DNA of 64,000 bases from Cladorrhinum sp. PSN259 (Eukaryota; Ascomycota; Sordariomycetes; Sordariales; Podosporaceae): NCBI GenBank assembly GCA_033725935.1, contig MU867079.1, positions 1 to 64,000 of the forward strand, given 5' to 3'. The notes beneath the pieces are model-generated. The model was not told where the DNA came from and did no database searches. It worked only from the letters and a program-made list of their open reading frames with translations. Shown here one piece after another: positions 43,144-56,352 of this stretch. A program made the translations under genes and the position numbers. Each line of letters opens with the position of its first letter. The first letter of the stretch is position 1.

Positions 43144-44887
43144 TCAGTCAAGAACGTGAGCCATCGGGATACTCCCAGCCCTTCTAGCCTGCGTGGCTCC
43201 ATAACCACCCGCAGGAAGCTGCTGTCTTTGCAATCCATTGCCCCCTCCCGCACCACCGTTTCCACCCCCATTGTTACCCTCCTTAGGCTTCTCCTGCTCA
43301 TCATCATCCTCAATCTTCTCAACCTTGACAGTCACTACCTCATCATAAAAGTAATTCCTGCTCTTCACCACCATCCTCGGCACCTGGTTCTCAAAACCCC
43401 AGGCCCAATCGTTCAGCATCCGGAACATGGAAAACCCAATATCCGACCCTTGCTCACCGAGCACCGTAGCCCATTCTTGCGGCAGGGGTTTACCCGCTCT
43501 TTCTCTGTCAAAGAAGAAGAAAAGCAATTGGCAAACGAGGTATCGACGCATGGGGGAGTCGTTGGGCGTGCAGTCGAATATGTACTTGACGTCTTCCATG
43601 TTGATTTGCTCTCTCGTGGAGACTGGAAGGGAGAAGTAGTCATATAGCACGTCGAGTACTGCGTTGCGGAGCGAGATCATCTGGAAGCGATATCCCATTA
43701 CGTACATTGCTAGACTTTGTGAGTGGGGAAGGGGGTTAGCGTGAGTTACAAAAATGAAGGGCGAAAGAGGGGAGAAGAGAGGGGAGCAAGGTGAAAGGTG
43801 AAATGTAACCAGAAAATGGTAAGCGAGCGGGAAGGAAAGAGAAAGAGGCGAGGAGAGAGAGTGAGGTAGAGAATGAAATGTAACGAGAGAAAAGAATGAA
43901 GAGATATGTAAGGAAAGAAAACGACAGGGAAAAAGGAAGAAGAAATGCGTGAAACGAAAGACGGTTGGTGTGAATTTGTAGTGTATGTTTAGCAGGAAAG
44001 AGAGTTAGGGAAAGAGGTATGGATTGGAAGATAATGTGTAGTAGATGAAGTGATGGGTAGACAGAAAGAAGGTGGTGTGAAGGAGAAGGTGATGTGAAAG
44101 GAAAGGAGAAGGCGATGTGAAGGGAAAGGAGAAGGTGATGTGAAGGAGATGGTGATGTGAAGGGGAAGGTAGTGGGAAGGAGAAGGTGATGTGAGGGAGA
44201 TGGTCATGTGAAGGAGATGGTCATGTGAAGGGGAAGGTGATCTGAAGGGGGAGGTGGTGGGAAGGAGGGAGTGATGTGATGGAGGGAGTGATGTGATGGA
44301 GGGAGTGATGTGAAGCCAACAAGGTGAATGGAAAGGACGTGTAGAATGAAAAGAAGTGGTGAAACGGCTCAAGAGAGGGGGTTCGTGAACAAGATGAAAA
44401 ACGAAAGACGAAAAAGAAAAACACTGAAAGGAAAACACTCACTAATCCCTAACACTCATGCCCTGAGCCTCAGGCGTATCCGGCAAAGGGAACCGAAAAT
44501 TCCTTGCGGCCCTAGTCGAGTGGTTCTGCGGGCCCTGATGAGTCCACGAAGTCGCGTAAACCCAGTTCATAAAGATTGTGAAAATATGAACGTCAATATC
44601 CGGCAATCTCAACATCTCGGGGGCCTCTTCGCCTGGTTCCATGCTGTGATTGAAGTACTGGTCGAAGAAGGGCGAATTGTGGGTGATGAGCTTCTCGTGA
44701 ACAGGGAATCGTTTCTTGGTCGGGCCGGTGCCGACTTGGATCGTTACTATGCGACCTTCTGTCATCCAACTACAAAGGAGAATAAATGGTTAGTTCTCGA
44801 GATGTGGGAAAGTTGGGAAGGGTTGGAAAGCAAGTGAATATACCTGGACAGCTCAGGAGGATTGGTGTTCTCGCGAGGCTGCGCCAT
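43144..44887 (-). CDS. BTB/POZ domain protein
   Basis: Three exons: 44887-44844, 44769-44443 and 43714-43144; 313 aa. Exon 1 (MAQPRENTNPPELS) joins to SWMTEGRIVTIQVG. The BTB fold (about 18-130) has RIVTIQVG, KRFPVHEKLITHNSPFFDQY and LRLPDIDVHIFTIFMNWVYA. The second splice (GTGAGT...AAAG) gives VRDYLAMYVMGYRFQMISLR, continuing the BTB helices in frame. A disordered C-tail is Gly/Asn/Glu-rich. Fungal BTB proteins of this short type often have no other domain and may serve as adaptors for cullin-3 or regulators; no partner domain is seen. The second intron is 728 nt, unusually long for this window, and filled with a purine-rich minisatellite. Confidence 0.88.
44085..44325. repeat. Purine-rich minisatellite inside BTB intron 2
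   Basis: Degenerate units of the form GTGATGTGAAGG(G/A)GAAG, 12-22 bp each, fill the middle of the intron. The transcribed strand is pyrimidine-rich (CTTCACATCACC). Confidence 0.8.
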
Positions 44888-44990
44888 CTTGCTTGTTGTC
44901 GTCTACTCAAGACGAGGGTGGCGATGTGTTCGTTGTCGATGATTGAGGTAGAGATACTCAATGCGATGTTGATGTTGTTGATGATGATGA

Positions 44991-45021
<31 letters not shown>

Positions 45022-47443
45022 GATGTAGAGTAGAACTATTTGTGGTTGAAGATGGAATGGAAGTGGTCGACTAAAAAGAACTAGAGAGATGCTTCGCAGA
45101 GAAAAAGTAATGGAGGGGTAAGAAGAAAGTCGACAATAAATACTTGAGAATTTGGAAGAACGTATTGTTGGCAGATCCTCAAGGTGCTCGGGCTTGGAAC
45201 GATGTGAAATCGCTTCTTTTTTGATCCCATCATTGCCTAGGAACCCTGATGGACCTTCCTCGACTCGGGCAGGCGCGCGCCGATGATGTCGTCGACGGAA
45301 TCCCACGGGATACAACAGATGTGAATGGACAATACTAATCGCAAACGCAGAATAGGTCCGGCCTATTACAATGGAAGGAACAACCTGGACGAACGGGGAG
45401 GTCAAATCGAGGCTGGGATGAAATATGGGAAGCGTGAGAGAAGTAAGCAAGACAAGCTCCATTTAGATCTGCCTCAAGTTAAGCCCTAGTAATGAGCAAA
45501 CAGGCGTCCAAAATTTAAATTATAACGAAGGAATATTGAAGCTTGGGAAACACAAATAGGACGCCCCCATTTATATATCCATCAGCTCATTGTTGCTCGA
45601 TGATTAAAGATCCAAAGGATTTACTCTTTTCATTTTAGAGGGTATATAATGAAACTTTTGATCAGAAGTCGATCAGAAAGTTGAAGAGAAAGAAGATAAT
45701 CGCTCCAAGAAACCAAAAAATCATCTATTCAAGGTTGAGTGTATTCTCAACCCAATATTTGCAAGGGGAAAGAGTTCAGAAAAGTTCAGAGAAGAGAGAC
45801 GTAGCGTATACACTGCCACAACTATTTGGAATTTTAGAGAGCCCCGTCATATGAAGAAGAGGAGCAATAGAAGACGAGAAAAGCAAATCGACATCTCCAT
45901 CAGCCCTTGATAGAGAAATCCAGCTACTCCATATAAGAGAAATACCACACACCAAAGCAAATCGATACACGGCCCTATTTTTTACACACACACGGAACAC
46001 CTTGCCTGCCGAGAAACGCACAAACACACACACACACACTGGGCAAATTGCAAAGGAACTTCGAGGTGATTGAACAAGAAGAGTTTCTTTATAAACAACA
46101 AGGAAGCGCTGCGCTTTCCCGAAAATAAAAAGGCCCGATATGCTTTGCTTTGCCAAACCGAGTAAGTATTTCATCCTTTCTTTCCCCCCTTCTCCCCTTA
46201 AAATAAACAGAACACCCCTTGTGAACCTTTACCCCCGCCCCCAAAAAAGCCCAAACAAAGATACGTTTCACAAGATATCTTCACCCCAGAGAAGAGGGAA
46301 GCGGGTATGTAATGTTGTTTCGCTCACCCAATACCGCCAAATACCATATCCGAGATGCAATCCCTTGAATAAAATCCCGCACAGAAAATAACAAGGAAAA
46401 TAAATCGGGAAGATGTGGACCAAAGCCGCCGGCTGCCAATCTTCAACCCATGGATACAGTGAAGCCAACAAAATACCTCGCATAACACAAGAAAACAAGA
46501 AAAAGAACAAACTCCTCCCCACCGCCCAATTGTTGAGATTTCTCGACGACCGCCGGATACCGCCAACCGTTGCCCATGTAAAAAGAAAGCCACACGCGCC
46601 CCTTTCCCAAAACAAGATATTCGAGAACACCGCAGGGCTGCTGAAAAGCTCCTGTTTAAAAACCACCCACGCCCGAAAGAAAAGTCGCTCTATATGTCGA
46701 TATTCTTTTTTCTTTGATGAACTCGTAGACCCGTGAACCGTTATGGCTTTTTATCGTTGTGAGACAGAAAAGAAGTCATCGCTCCGCCGTGACGATGAGA
46801 ACCGAGAGAAAAAAATTTGACGCCTGACCCAAATGTAGTTATGGTATCGAAGAAATAAAAAAGCAAAAAAAAGAGTACCGAAAACTCCGTCGTAAGACAC
46901 CGATGCAAGAAAGGCTGGCTTAATGAGGATGCAAAACCACCCAAAAAAAAACGCCCGTATGTTGGAATCCGCAATTATAAAAATACCGCGCAGCTCCCAT
47001 CTTTCGAGATCGGAACACCAGACTGAGGCGTATAATAATAACAAAGTTTGAGTTGGTATCGTAATGAAACAACAACAGAAGAGGTATCGATTATTCTTTC
47101 ATGGCGCCATCCCAAGATGTCAAATAGTTTTTTGTCGCTTCGAGAAAAACAAGTCGCATATGTCGATTAAAGGATGTTTGTACAATATCGTGAGGGTTGA
47201 GGGGTGTTTAGCCTGCAAGATGTGGTTGGTTAAGAAATAAAATCGATGCCTGCTACTTTGTAGTGTGTCGGTGTGTCCCGCCAAGATGGACAGCTGCTAG
47301 GAAATTGGTTTGATGCGGATGATTGCCATGCGAGCGCAAAATAGAAGTGATTTTACATTCCAAGTTTGCAACGACGACGACGGCTTAGGGTCAGGGCTCA
47401 GTCTCGATCTGGCGTCAAAGGGACGAGACGTCTCAGCCCCACC
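44888..47443. other. Intergenic, 2.5 kb, no gene seen
   Basis: This is the BTB promoter side with the GAT/GTT microsatellite, plus a (CA)n tract at 46021-46039. The many short frames have no family motif. Part may be a long 5' leader of the BTB gene or 3' sequence of the gene at 47.4 kb. Confidence 0.5.
44965..45023. repeat. (GAT/GTT)n microsatellite
   Basis: GATGATGATGATG is followed by about ten GTT units, about 80 bp upstream of the BTB start codon, probably in its 5' UTR or promoter. Confidence 0.9.
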
Positions 47444-48090
47444 TTACCACCGCCGGGCGAGCGTCTGCTGCTGCATCCGGGCGGGAGACACTGAGGGTGG
47501 TGGGCTTGACATGACACCGCCAGTAGCAGGGTTGATGATTGGAATGGCGTTACGAGAACGGGTGGCAGCAGGCTGGTGAAGCTTGAGGGCCGACGTCTGG
47601 TGATATGCGGGGACGAAGACAGGAGAGCCGGAATGGAGGGGGAAGTGCGCAACTTGGGTTGGCTGTTGCGTCGGCGAACCCTGAGGAGAGTTGCTTGCCA
47701 ATGATGAACGCTCAGAGGATGAGCTGGTTACCGACGCAAACTTGAGGGTTCCATCCATGTCAGTATCCAAGGAACCGGTGGTACATCATCCATCGGCAAC
47801 GAGGGACTCACATCACTGTCGCTGCACAGGTTGGGGCAGAACTCCATGTCGTCTTCAAGGTCGAACGACCTGACAAGCTCGAACTTATTGCGGAAGGCGG
47901 ATACGTTGGCAACCTCGGTCAGGTCCTTCATGCTTCTTACTCCTCGGAACTGCTTGTGCTGCGGGTTTTGGGAGACGGATAGCCTCGGGGCTCTACGGTT
48001 GCGACCGCCATGGTGGCTGTGGGAGACGACGGCGGCGGCCGCGTGTGTTGGGTGGTGTTGGGGAGCGGTGAATTGAAAAAACGAAGCCAT
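47444..48090 (-). CDS. Conserved fungal protein of unknown function
   Basis: Two exons, 48090-47812 and 47740-47444 (intron 71 nt, GTGAGT...TACTGAC...AAG), encode 191 aa. The N-terminus is MASFFQFTAPQHHPTHAAAA. A likely conserved core follows: RGVRSMKDLTEVANVSAFRN with KFELVRSFDLEDDMEFCPNL. The rest is Ser/Pro-rich and disordered, with TRSRNAIPIINPATGGV and SSPPPSVSPARMQQQ near the end, terminating in RRW. I recognise this arrangement as recurrent in filamentous ascomycetes but know of no assigned function. Splicing at phase 0 joins CSDSD to FASVTSSSSERSS and is supported by the branch-point motif. Confidence 0.75.
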
Positions 48091-51000
48091 TATGATTTGG
48101 TAAACGAGAACAAGCTATACACTCGAAAAGCCAAAAATGCGTTGCGTCTTTACGAGAAGATGGGTCGAATGGCCGGGAGTCGGACTCGGTGCGGGTGGCG
48201 TGGTTTTTGTGCGAAAGCCGAGCGGTGCGGAACTCAGCTTGATTTTGAAACAATAACAATGAAACCTAACCGAGGACGGAAAATGGTGGACTCGGCGACT
48301 GCTGGCTCAAAATTTTATCGAGATTGGAGGTGCCGAAGCAATTAACGGAAAGTGAGGGTGAAATGTGTGTGATGGTTGAAAAATGGTGAATGGTGGAATT
48401 GTCGCGCGGTCTTTTTTGGAGGAGGGCTTTTGGTGCAGGTTTGGTGGAACGGGAGGTGGTCGGGTCGAGAGGTAAAGTAGGAAAGAGGCGGAGGAAAGAG
48501 GGACAGACTTGCAACCAGAGCGGGCAAAAGGGTTGGATGGGGGGCGCTACCGGGGTCTCATGCAAGAGAGAGGCAGGACCCCGGAACCACGCACCACGAG
48601 CCCATGCACTGGCCACTCTGATCGCAGGGCCGGGTGGCAAGACCAGCGTCAAAAAGTGGAGTAGCGGTTCCTGCCATTGGATGCGATATTCAAGACTAAT
48701 CCAGATGCGGCCTAGAGCACTGGGCTTTTGTTGTCGTGTAATTTTGGCTGGCGTTGCCTTGTGCGCTCAGTGCCGAAAACGGTCTGGACGGTACTGGTTG
48801 TCTCACTCTGGTTGGCTGCGCTCGCTCGGCTGCCCCTCCTGCCAGCCGTCGAGCTCTCATGGTGGATCCTCTCCTGTCCCCTCCCCCTCCTCGTTTTTGC
48901 CCACTATCGTCACCCGACGTGGCACCGACAATCATTGCATTTCCACCCCTTCCATCTCGCTCTCTGGATTCTCTAGGATCCAAAGTCAATCCATCATCAC
49001 CGACGGGGGAGCGAGAGGGGATTCCGAATATTCCACGGACGTTTTCTCCCGTCCGCCACTTGAAATGATGTAAAACAAACAAAGAACAGCGGCAATCCAA
49101 GTCATCGTTCTCATTGTGCACATTTGTGAATTGCATCATTGGGTGACAGAGCTCGCTTAACCTATCGCTTGCTTGCTTGATTGTAATACACAGATTCTGT
49201 AAAAATACACAAGAAGGGCCCCGTGGGCGTCAGCAACCTGGCAGCGTGCAGCATTCCATCGAATGCTGAAACTGGCGCCGGAGGGCCACAATTGGCCTTG
49301 GCCCATGGGGAAACCGGTAGGAAATGGAATGCCCGTTATGATTATTATTGCGCTTCTGCAGGTGTGTTTACAGGCGGTTCGAGATGCATAATTAAGTGCA
49401 GCTGAGTGGCCGTGAGAGGAAGCTCTGCTCTACCGGGGCCCAGCCTTGTGGCGAAGGCACCCTCCCGCGACGCTTTGACTGGCTGATCCCTCCCCAGACC
49501 TGTTTCTTTGATGTTCCGTAATGTAAACAAGAGAGAGAGCTAAAAGCTAGGCGAACGGCGTGTACACCACATTAAACTACACCACAATAACAGACAATCT
49601 TAATGATGAGGGGGAGGGGCAATCCGTCAATCGAGAAGGGCATTGGAACATTGGAAGCTAGGGATAGACAGTGCCACCGCCGGTTACACACATTGCCCCC
49701 GCAGATCCCGACGGTTTATGATGGGTCACTTTTGCTGATGGAGTGTCTTGAATGTCTGTCTCACTGGACGAAAGTAAGGGATGAAAATGGGGCAACCATT
49801 TCCCATATCCACGTTGTTGGTGAAAGCGGACACAAAATGATGGAACATTCGTCAATTTACAGCGAGCAAGGATAATGTCAGCTTATTGAAACCTTATCGT
49901 CGTGAGTTCATTCACGGTTGAAATGTTTGGCGGAAAATGACACTGGAAACACGTTGGTGTTCATGTTGGTCATCCCACACAATCCCTTCTTCCTCTCCCC
50001 TTTCGAAATCTCATCTCGCTGTTCCGGCCGTCCTGCATACAGGCGCAGCAAAATGGTGGGCAGACACAGTTCCGGCTGCTGACTCCGCATGTACCATAGT
50101 CAAGTTGCAGGCCGTCCCAATCAACTTGACACTGGCTCGACGGTATCATTGGCCCATTGATGCAGTCTGCTGCAGCAGCCGCCTTGTGCACCCACACCCA
50201 CCCATCCAAATACTCCGTCTAGTGCTTCCGCACAAGAAGACCTCGCATGATCATGAGGGCCATTTATCTCCGGCTCGTCCACGGTTGTGTGCGTGTATGG
50301 TGTTGTTGGTGGGGGATATTTCAGCCGGATTTTGGGACGGCATAACGATTGTTCGCCTAGCACCGAGCCGAACTGCTGTCATGTCACACTTGGAAAGAAC
50401 ACTGGCAGAACCCCCCACACTCCGAACGGCCATCGTCCATTGCTTCCCCATAGGTGGGGTGACGAAAGGGTCAGAACCGTGGAATTCAAATGTTCGATGT
50501 CACTATCGTCACCTCATCATCGTCATCGGGTTTCCTTTTTCCAATTTCCCGCTCTGTTTAGTGTACCCTCCTTCGCAATTGCCAGTGCCCTCTAGTAATT
50601 ACCTCTTGGTCTCCACGATCTCGACATCTCGGAATCCGCTTTGATCAGTCCAGCTCGTCCTCAGTCTGTGACGGAGTTCGGTGTCTGCGGAGAGATGGGT
50701 TGGCGGGCAGCGGCGGGCTTTCGGATTGACGAATAGCGTCCTCTCCAGGGCCTCTAAGCCTGAAGCGGGGCGGAAAATCAAGCTATTTTAGTTCGCCACC
50801 CAGGATTGGGAGAGCTTCTGTGGAGAAATCCTGTCGGTTGCAACCCAAGACCTTCCAGGTTTGTAGTGCCTGTTCGCGCGCGTGCCTGGGCATCTGCATT
50901 GCCGGTTTCTGCAAGTGACAAAAGAACAGAGAGGGAGTGCGAACGAGGGGTTCTCACACTGGTTTCCTCTTGTTCCCCTTGAAACTCCAATGCTCGAACA

Positions 51001-53923
51001 CAGCCTTGTCGCTTCTGAGGGGAACCTGGACTGTGCGACTGTGCAGTGTGTGCTCCCAACCATTTCAATGTTGGGAGGAATTGCCTGTTAGCAATCAATC
51101 GTCCGCATTAATGCGCATGACATGTTCAAAGAAGAAATGATGACCACTGTGATGGAATTGTGCAGTACCGACAAGCAGGAGTGGTGTGCCTGTCTGCGGC
51201 GGCATCGGGCGGGACCCAAAAGGGAGATGGCCGTCTTTCACAACCTGAAAGAATCCAGGGACGACAGAGATACAGTACGGGAACGGGCGCAGGGACATGG
51301 ATGCATTGTCCAATCTGCGGGACTCGCACAGGGCTGTGCCTGTTCTGGGGAAGCATTGGGAAGGGGAAAAAGGGCTGTGGAATGCTCGAGTCATGGGCAG
51401 TGTTGAGCTTTTTCCAACGTCCTTCCCATCCGTACCATCCTTCCAACGTGCCGATGGACATTGTTAGATCGAGCCGATCGTTTGAAATGAGCCAATGAAC
51501 GGGATTCGGGAATATGCCGCATAAAATCCAGAACGACTTCGCCACACCGCTCTTTTTCAAGAAACCGGCACACCACACCAATTGTGCAGCCGGACGATTT
51601 TATGCAAATGGAATTCCACGCACACCGCAACATTTCCGGAAAGAAGAACTGGAACCGGACTTTTCCATTGGGGGCCATGGCCGGAAAAACCCCTTGTCGT
51701 TTTTACACTACACAATTGGACCTCCACAACCATCGAACACAACATGCGGCGCAGATTCATAGTTCCGGACGTCCAATTTCCATATATTCCTGAATGACGG
51801 AGGATGCTGACATGTTGCATCTCGATGAGATGGATCAAAAACGCCCCGCGCTAAATGGATTCTTAGCTTGTGGCTTGACAGAGCTCCCTCCCGTTCACTT
51901 TCTTCTCCGTGCATGTCAAGCCTCAACGGTTTCCCCGGGCCTAAGAAAGCATTATCCGTAGAGTCCAGAAGACCCCCCCCATGTCCGTTACGGTAACATT
52001 ACCCAGCTGAAAAAAATGGTCACATCACTCTACCTCTTGATCATCTGACCAGCTGCCATCGGCCCAACCGGCACGCCGGTGACTTGTCCGTCAACGAACC
52101 GAACGAATTCTCAAAGCGTTTCTCACAGTCACCAGTGGGGGTTCCGATGTCAACCAACGAAAGGCTTTCACATAAGCTTCACCTCAAAGCACTAAAATGA
52201 AACAACACCATTCAAATGCCAAAACCTAATCGGGTGTACACTAGTGCAGTTCATTAGGTCGGGTTTCCAGAATTGGAGAAATCCTGTCTCTCCTAAAACT
52301 CCAGTGCGCATAAAACACATACAACACAAAGCTAGTGCAAAAGCAAAGTGTGTGTGTGTGTGCGCATTTAATTAGTTTAGAGTGAGTGAGAGAGAGGCCT
52401 TGGAAGTTGGGCATCAACACCAAACCAAAAGTTCCAAAATCCCGAACACACAACAACAAACAACAAGGGGCTGCAGCGTCTAGATTGCATTAGCTTCAGA
52501 CACATTTCTTGCTCGCTCTCAGAAACCCAAAACCCTAAACCCGTAAACCCCTGAACAACCCCGATCGGACGGAAATGCCAATGCTGGATGTGAATGTGAA
52601 TGTCTAATGTGAAAAAAGATGGAGAACACTTTCGCTTGCATGCAATTGAATTGAGTGAAATGTGAATAAGATAAAACCCGAAATAAAAGCCGAGGCTGCA
52701 ACGCGCGCAACACACAAATGAGCTTTCTTTGATGTGCAAAAGCTGCGCCTCCCTCTGGCTGCGACTGTTTAATTTCAACAACAAAAAAACAGCTTCACTG
52801 TCATCAGCACAGCTTGGCAACATTCCAGTTCCGTTTTAGTCTCCAATAAGGGAGGGAGAGAAACACCTATTTGGCAGTTCTTTTTTATTTCTTCTCTCTA
52901 GAGTTTCTGAAATTCATGTATCTACTGTATCTTGGGTCGGGACCTCTCCCACAAGGGTGAGAACTAACAATCTCTCATGAAAATCATAGATGTAATATTA
53001 AAAGTAAACAAACTTTTCATCAACCATCAGAATCAGATGATATGAATAATTAAATGGCCTTTGCCAGCCGGGCCTACGAGACCATGTTTGAGCTTTCTGT
53101 CCTTGAACGGGCTTACCGGGCTTTGCCGGCCGTAATCCCGGCCGGATCCGGACACCCCTTGGCCTTAGTTCCGGGCGGGCAAAAAAATCCCGACCTCACA
53201 CAACGGGCATTATCGACCCGACCCGACCTGACCCGGGCCGGGCCGGGGTGAAAAAGTAAGAAGTTTGACGTTTTTGGAAAGTTGGGGAGGGGAGTTTCCA
53301 CTTTTTTCCCACTTCTGTGCAACTGAAAACAATTGTTTTCCGATATTGCCGAACTTGAAGTTACGATGAGCAATGTACAGTACCATAGTAGGATGTGATG
53401 GCGACATGGTGTTAATGATAAATATCTCCATTAAACTCCAAACTCCATTGTGATTTAACTCCATAGGTACATCAAAGAAATAAATACATGTGCTGGAGAT
53501 AACAGCTATTTTACTTGGAAATGAATTAAAGTCCGAAGTGGAACTTGAAGGATCTGGTAAAGATAAATGTAAACAAACCGAGGTTCATGATCCAGTGACC
53601 TCTTGCATATGGCGATCGTTACTATCATGACTTTGGGAAACAGGTATTACGTAGTATATGATTCGGTTTTCTAAAGTTACGGTTCAAGATGTGAATTGGA
53701 ACAAGAAGTTGTGCTTAGAGTCCTCCCATCTGATCTCAGTCATCCAACCCCAAATACGATCAATGCTGTTTTGAAGACCTTGAGCCTGAATCTACCCTTC
53801 CCTTGTGTTTGTAGTTTTCATGAATGCCGATCCGCTCAGCTGTGAGCCAATGGTCTAGAAGACATTGGATGCCCCCTTTGATCATTGGCAACTTCATGAA
53901 GAAGATGAACTGTTGGGTAGCCA
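48091..53923. other. 5.8-kb stretch without a recognisable gene
   Basis: Only overlapping chance-like frames are present on both strands, and none carries a domain motif or clear splice-joined exons. It contains a GC-rich patch at 53090-53250 with CCCGAC/CCGGGC tandem-like sequence. It lies 5' of the 47.4-kb gene and 3' of the small gene at 54 kb, so it may include a long promoter or leader, or non-coding transcripts. Confidence 0.5.
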
Positions 53924-54223
53924 TCAACTCGGATCCGACTTCACTCGAGGTGATTGTTGGCGCAGACGCCACAGCCAGATACATACACCCGTGCTAGAAT
54001 TAGAGATAGAGACATACAGAAAGACTAAAATAGATGAGAAAACTAAAGTGAAAACTTACCGAGACGGGAACGAGCCATTGAAGATCTTTACAGCCTTGAG
54101 GCCCCACCCATAATGGGAGGAACGGGTCATGCGAGCCGCATTATGGCGACGACGATACTCGGGCGGCTCGTATGGCTGGAGTTCCATTCCATAGCCCCCC
54201 TTATCCCGCCCAAACATTGTCAT
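53924..54223 (-). CDS. Small protein of unknown function
   Basis: Exons 54223-54060 and 53993-53924 (intron 66 nt, GTAAGT...CTAG) encode 77 aa. It begins MTMFGRDKGGYGMELQPYEP and continues with a basic stretch PPEYRRRHNAARMTRSSHYG, then WGLKAVKIFNGSFPSR. The first exon has strong coding character and a clean donor. In the spliced frame the end is short and basic. In another frame the following sequence reads MYLAVASAPTITSSEVGSEL, so an alternative acceptor is possible. No family recognised. Confidence 0.5.
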
Positions 54224-55369
54224 TTTTGTATCCGCCGTAGTGCGTAAGCGGAGTCACTGGCAGACTCTGGGCGTAAAAAGGGGGTGAATGACCGGTCAAC
54301 CGCGAGGAGGGTGTCTTCTGATACAGCACGGGCTGGTACAACGAAAGCTGCTGAGCCTTTACAGACTCTGCTGCAAAACCCCCGCCATTTGAAGTTTGAC
54401 AGAGAAAGTTTGATGGGGATGTAAGTCGAGTTCGCTTCCACAAGAGTCAAGAACATGGTAAAAAACACAGAATCCCCTCTCGTCCCCAAGCATTCTTCTG
54501 CACGCCGCCCTGGGTAAGTCTGACCTATACCAGCCGGCGACAATCCTAACCGTAACAACAAAGACCGTGCAGCTTGTGAGAGTGGTGGAGATTTGTGGAA
54601 ATGTTGTAAGTGTAGTTGTTGTCATGCTGTTATCGCGAGGTTGGCGAGCCGGAGCCGCTGATGAGATGGACGTGAAGGGATAAGTGCCCCTCTGCCTAGC
54701 CGCAGCGAGATTCCGGTATGGTGGGAGCTCTGGAAGCTCATAGTAAGGGCAGAACTTCGATAGGGGGAATATGGCAGAGAAGGTGGGCGCAAAGTTGGAG
54801 TCGCTGCTAAATCTTTGACGGCTTGAAGGAGTCAAAGAAGTTCAAGCGATCGCGGCGCAGGATAAAAGATTCTTTGATCTAGAGATCTGACCTGCTGCCG
54901 ATTTAATTTTGGGGATAGGCCAGTCTCGACGCAGACATATGCGGAAAGACGTGGAGAGACGCGGAGACATGAGCTCCGTCCATAGAATTGACCAAAGACA
55001 GTGACCTCTGAGAGAGGGCGACATCATGATCAGTGTGGGATGGCGGGGGCGTCAACCCTAATGGCTTCTTTGCTCACCTCAATGTCTTAAAAGACATAGC
55101 AACACTGATTGAAACAGCTGTTTTTGAAGAAGAAAAAAATGAGACCCGAACCATACGGTTGTATGGCGAGGGAATCCTGTCCTGGACGATAACCACCGTG
55201 CTGGAAGTGAGAAGGCGATGGTCTGAACAAATGCACCTCTTATACAAGCACACCAGAGGGTGATCAATCTCGTTTTGATAATATTTACCAAGTAAAAGAA
55301 GCAAAGCGATGAGCATAGGAACAGACCAGTATCATCCCCCTCCTACCTTCTCACCCCCATGTCTTCCAT
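54224..55369. other. Intergenic; possible upstream exon with hydrophobic segment
   Basis: A minus-strand frame near 54540-54630 reads MTTTTLTTFPQISTTLTSCT then VFVVTVRIVAG, a possible membrane segment or leader peptide, but I cannot splice it with confidence to the small gene downstream. Confidence 0.4.
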
Positions 55370-56352
55370 TCAACGCCTATCATCCGCGTCAAACTTTTTA
55401 GTCCAAAATCCTCTGAAATGCTTCTCCTTCCCCTTCTCCGAAATCTCCTTAATCTCCTCCTTGGTCAACTCAAATGTCCACAACCTCTCCAACCACCCTT
55501 TCAACCTCTCCTCGCTCTTGCTCGTCGTCAAGGCGACAACCCCCTGATCAATAACCCACCTCAACCCAATCTCCCCAGGCGTAACCTTGTACTTTTCTGC
55601 AAGTTTCTCATACACAGCGTCCACAGGCCCACCCTGAGCCTTGGTAATAGCTGCCAAAGGCGAGTAAGCCTCCACCGCGATGCCCTTCTGTCTGTGATAC
55701 TCTAGCAAATCCCCACCCTTCTCCTCGTTGTGCTGTAAATAGGGGTGGTACTCGATCTGGTTTACAGCGGGCGGGTGCTTGGCAGTCTCCAAGATGGCTT
55801 CAAGGTGTTCCTTTAGGTAGTTCGAAACACCAATAGACTTGGCACGCCCGGAGTCTTTGAGTGCTTCCACTTCAGCCCACTTGGCCTGGAGTTCTTCCTT
55901 GGTGGCAGCCTTTCCGTCGGCACCGAAAAATGGAGAGTGGATCAAGTAGAGGTTGACATAGTCAAGACCAAGCTTCTCAAGAGAGCGAGTAAATGCTTGC
56001 TCGATAGTCTCTCCACTACGACAGGAGCTCTTGGTGGTGACGAAGAGCTGTTCACGGGGAACTCCGGTTTGGGCGATGGCGGCGCCGAGTTCGGGTTCGT
56101 TGCCGTAAGACTCGGCACAGTCGAGGTGGTAGTAGCCTGCTTTGATGGCTGTTACGGTGGCGGAGACGATGGCTTCGTCAAATGTGTCTCTGCTTTTGCC
56201 GCTTTTGAAGTTTGCTGTTCCGAGGCCGTATCCGAGCTAAGGTCGAGTCAGTAAGCGTTTGGGCGGAGGGGGTAATGACGGGGCGTCTGGAAACGTACCA
56301 CAGGGATCTTGTTGCCGTCGTTGAGTTTGAAGTTAGGGACTGTAGGACTCAT
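55370..56352 (-). CDS. Aldo-keto reductase
   Basis: Exons 56352-56299 and 56236-55370 (intron 62 nt, GTACGT...TTAG) encode 306 aa. The start MSPTVPNFKLNDGNKIPV joins LGYGLGTANFK in frame. The catalytic tetrad of the AKR family is complete: Asp57 and Tyr62 (LDCAESYGNE), Lys87 (FVTTKSS) and His118 (LYLIHSPF). GVSNYLKEHLEAIL and PPAVNQIEYHPYLQ are the usual strand-5/6 motifs, and LTTSKSEERL matches the NADPH 2'-phosphate site. It reduces aldehydes or ketones with NADPH in the cytosol; the substrate is not evident. Length and all motifs are intact. Confidence 0.93.

Noticed and set aside
49937..50644. 235-codon frame in the long gene-free stretch
   Set aside because: It starts without supporting context, is rich in Ser/His/Pro/Cys with no motif, and overlaps equally long frames on the other strand.
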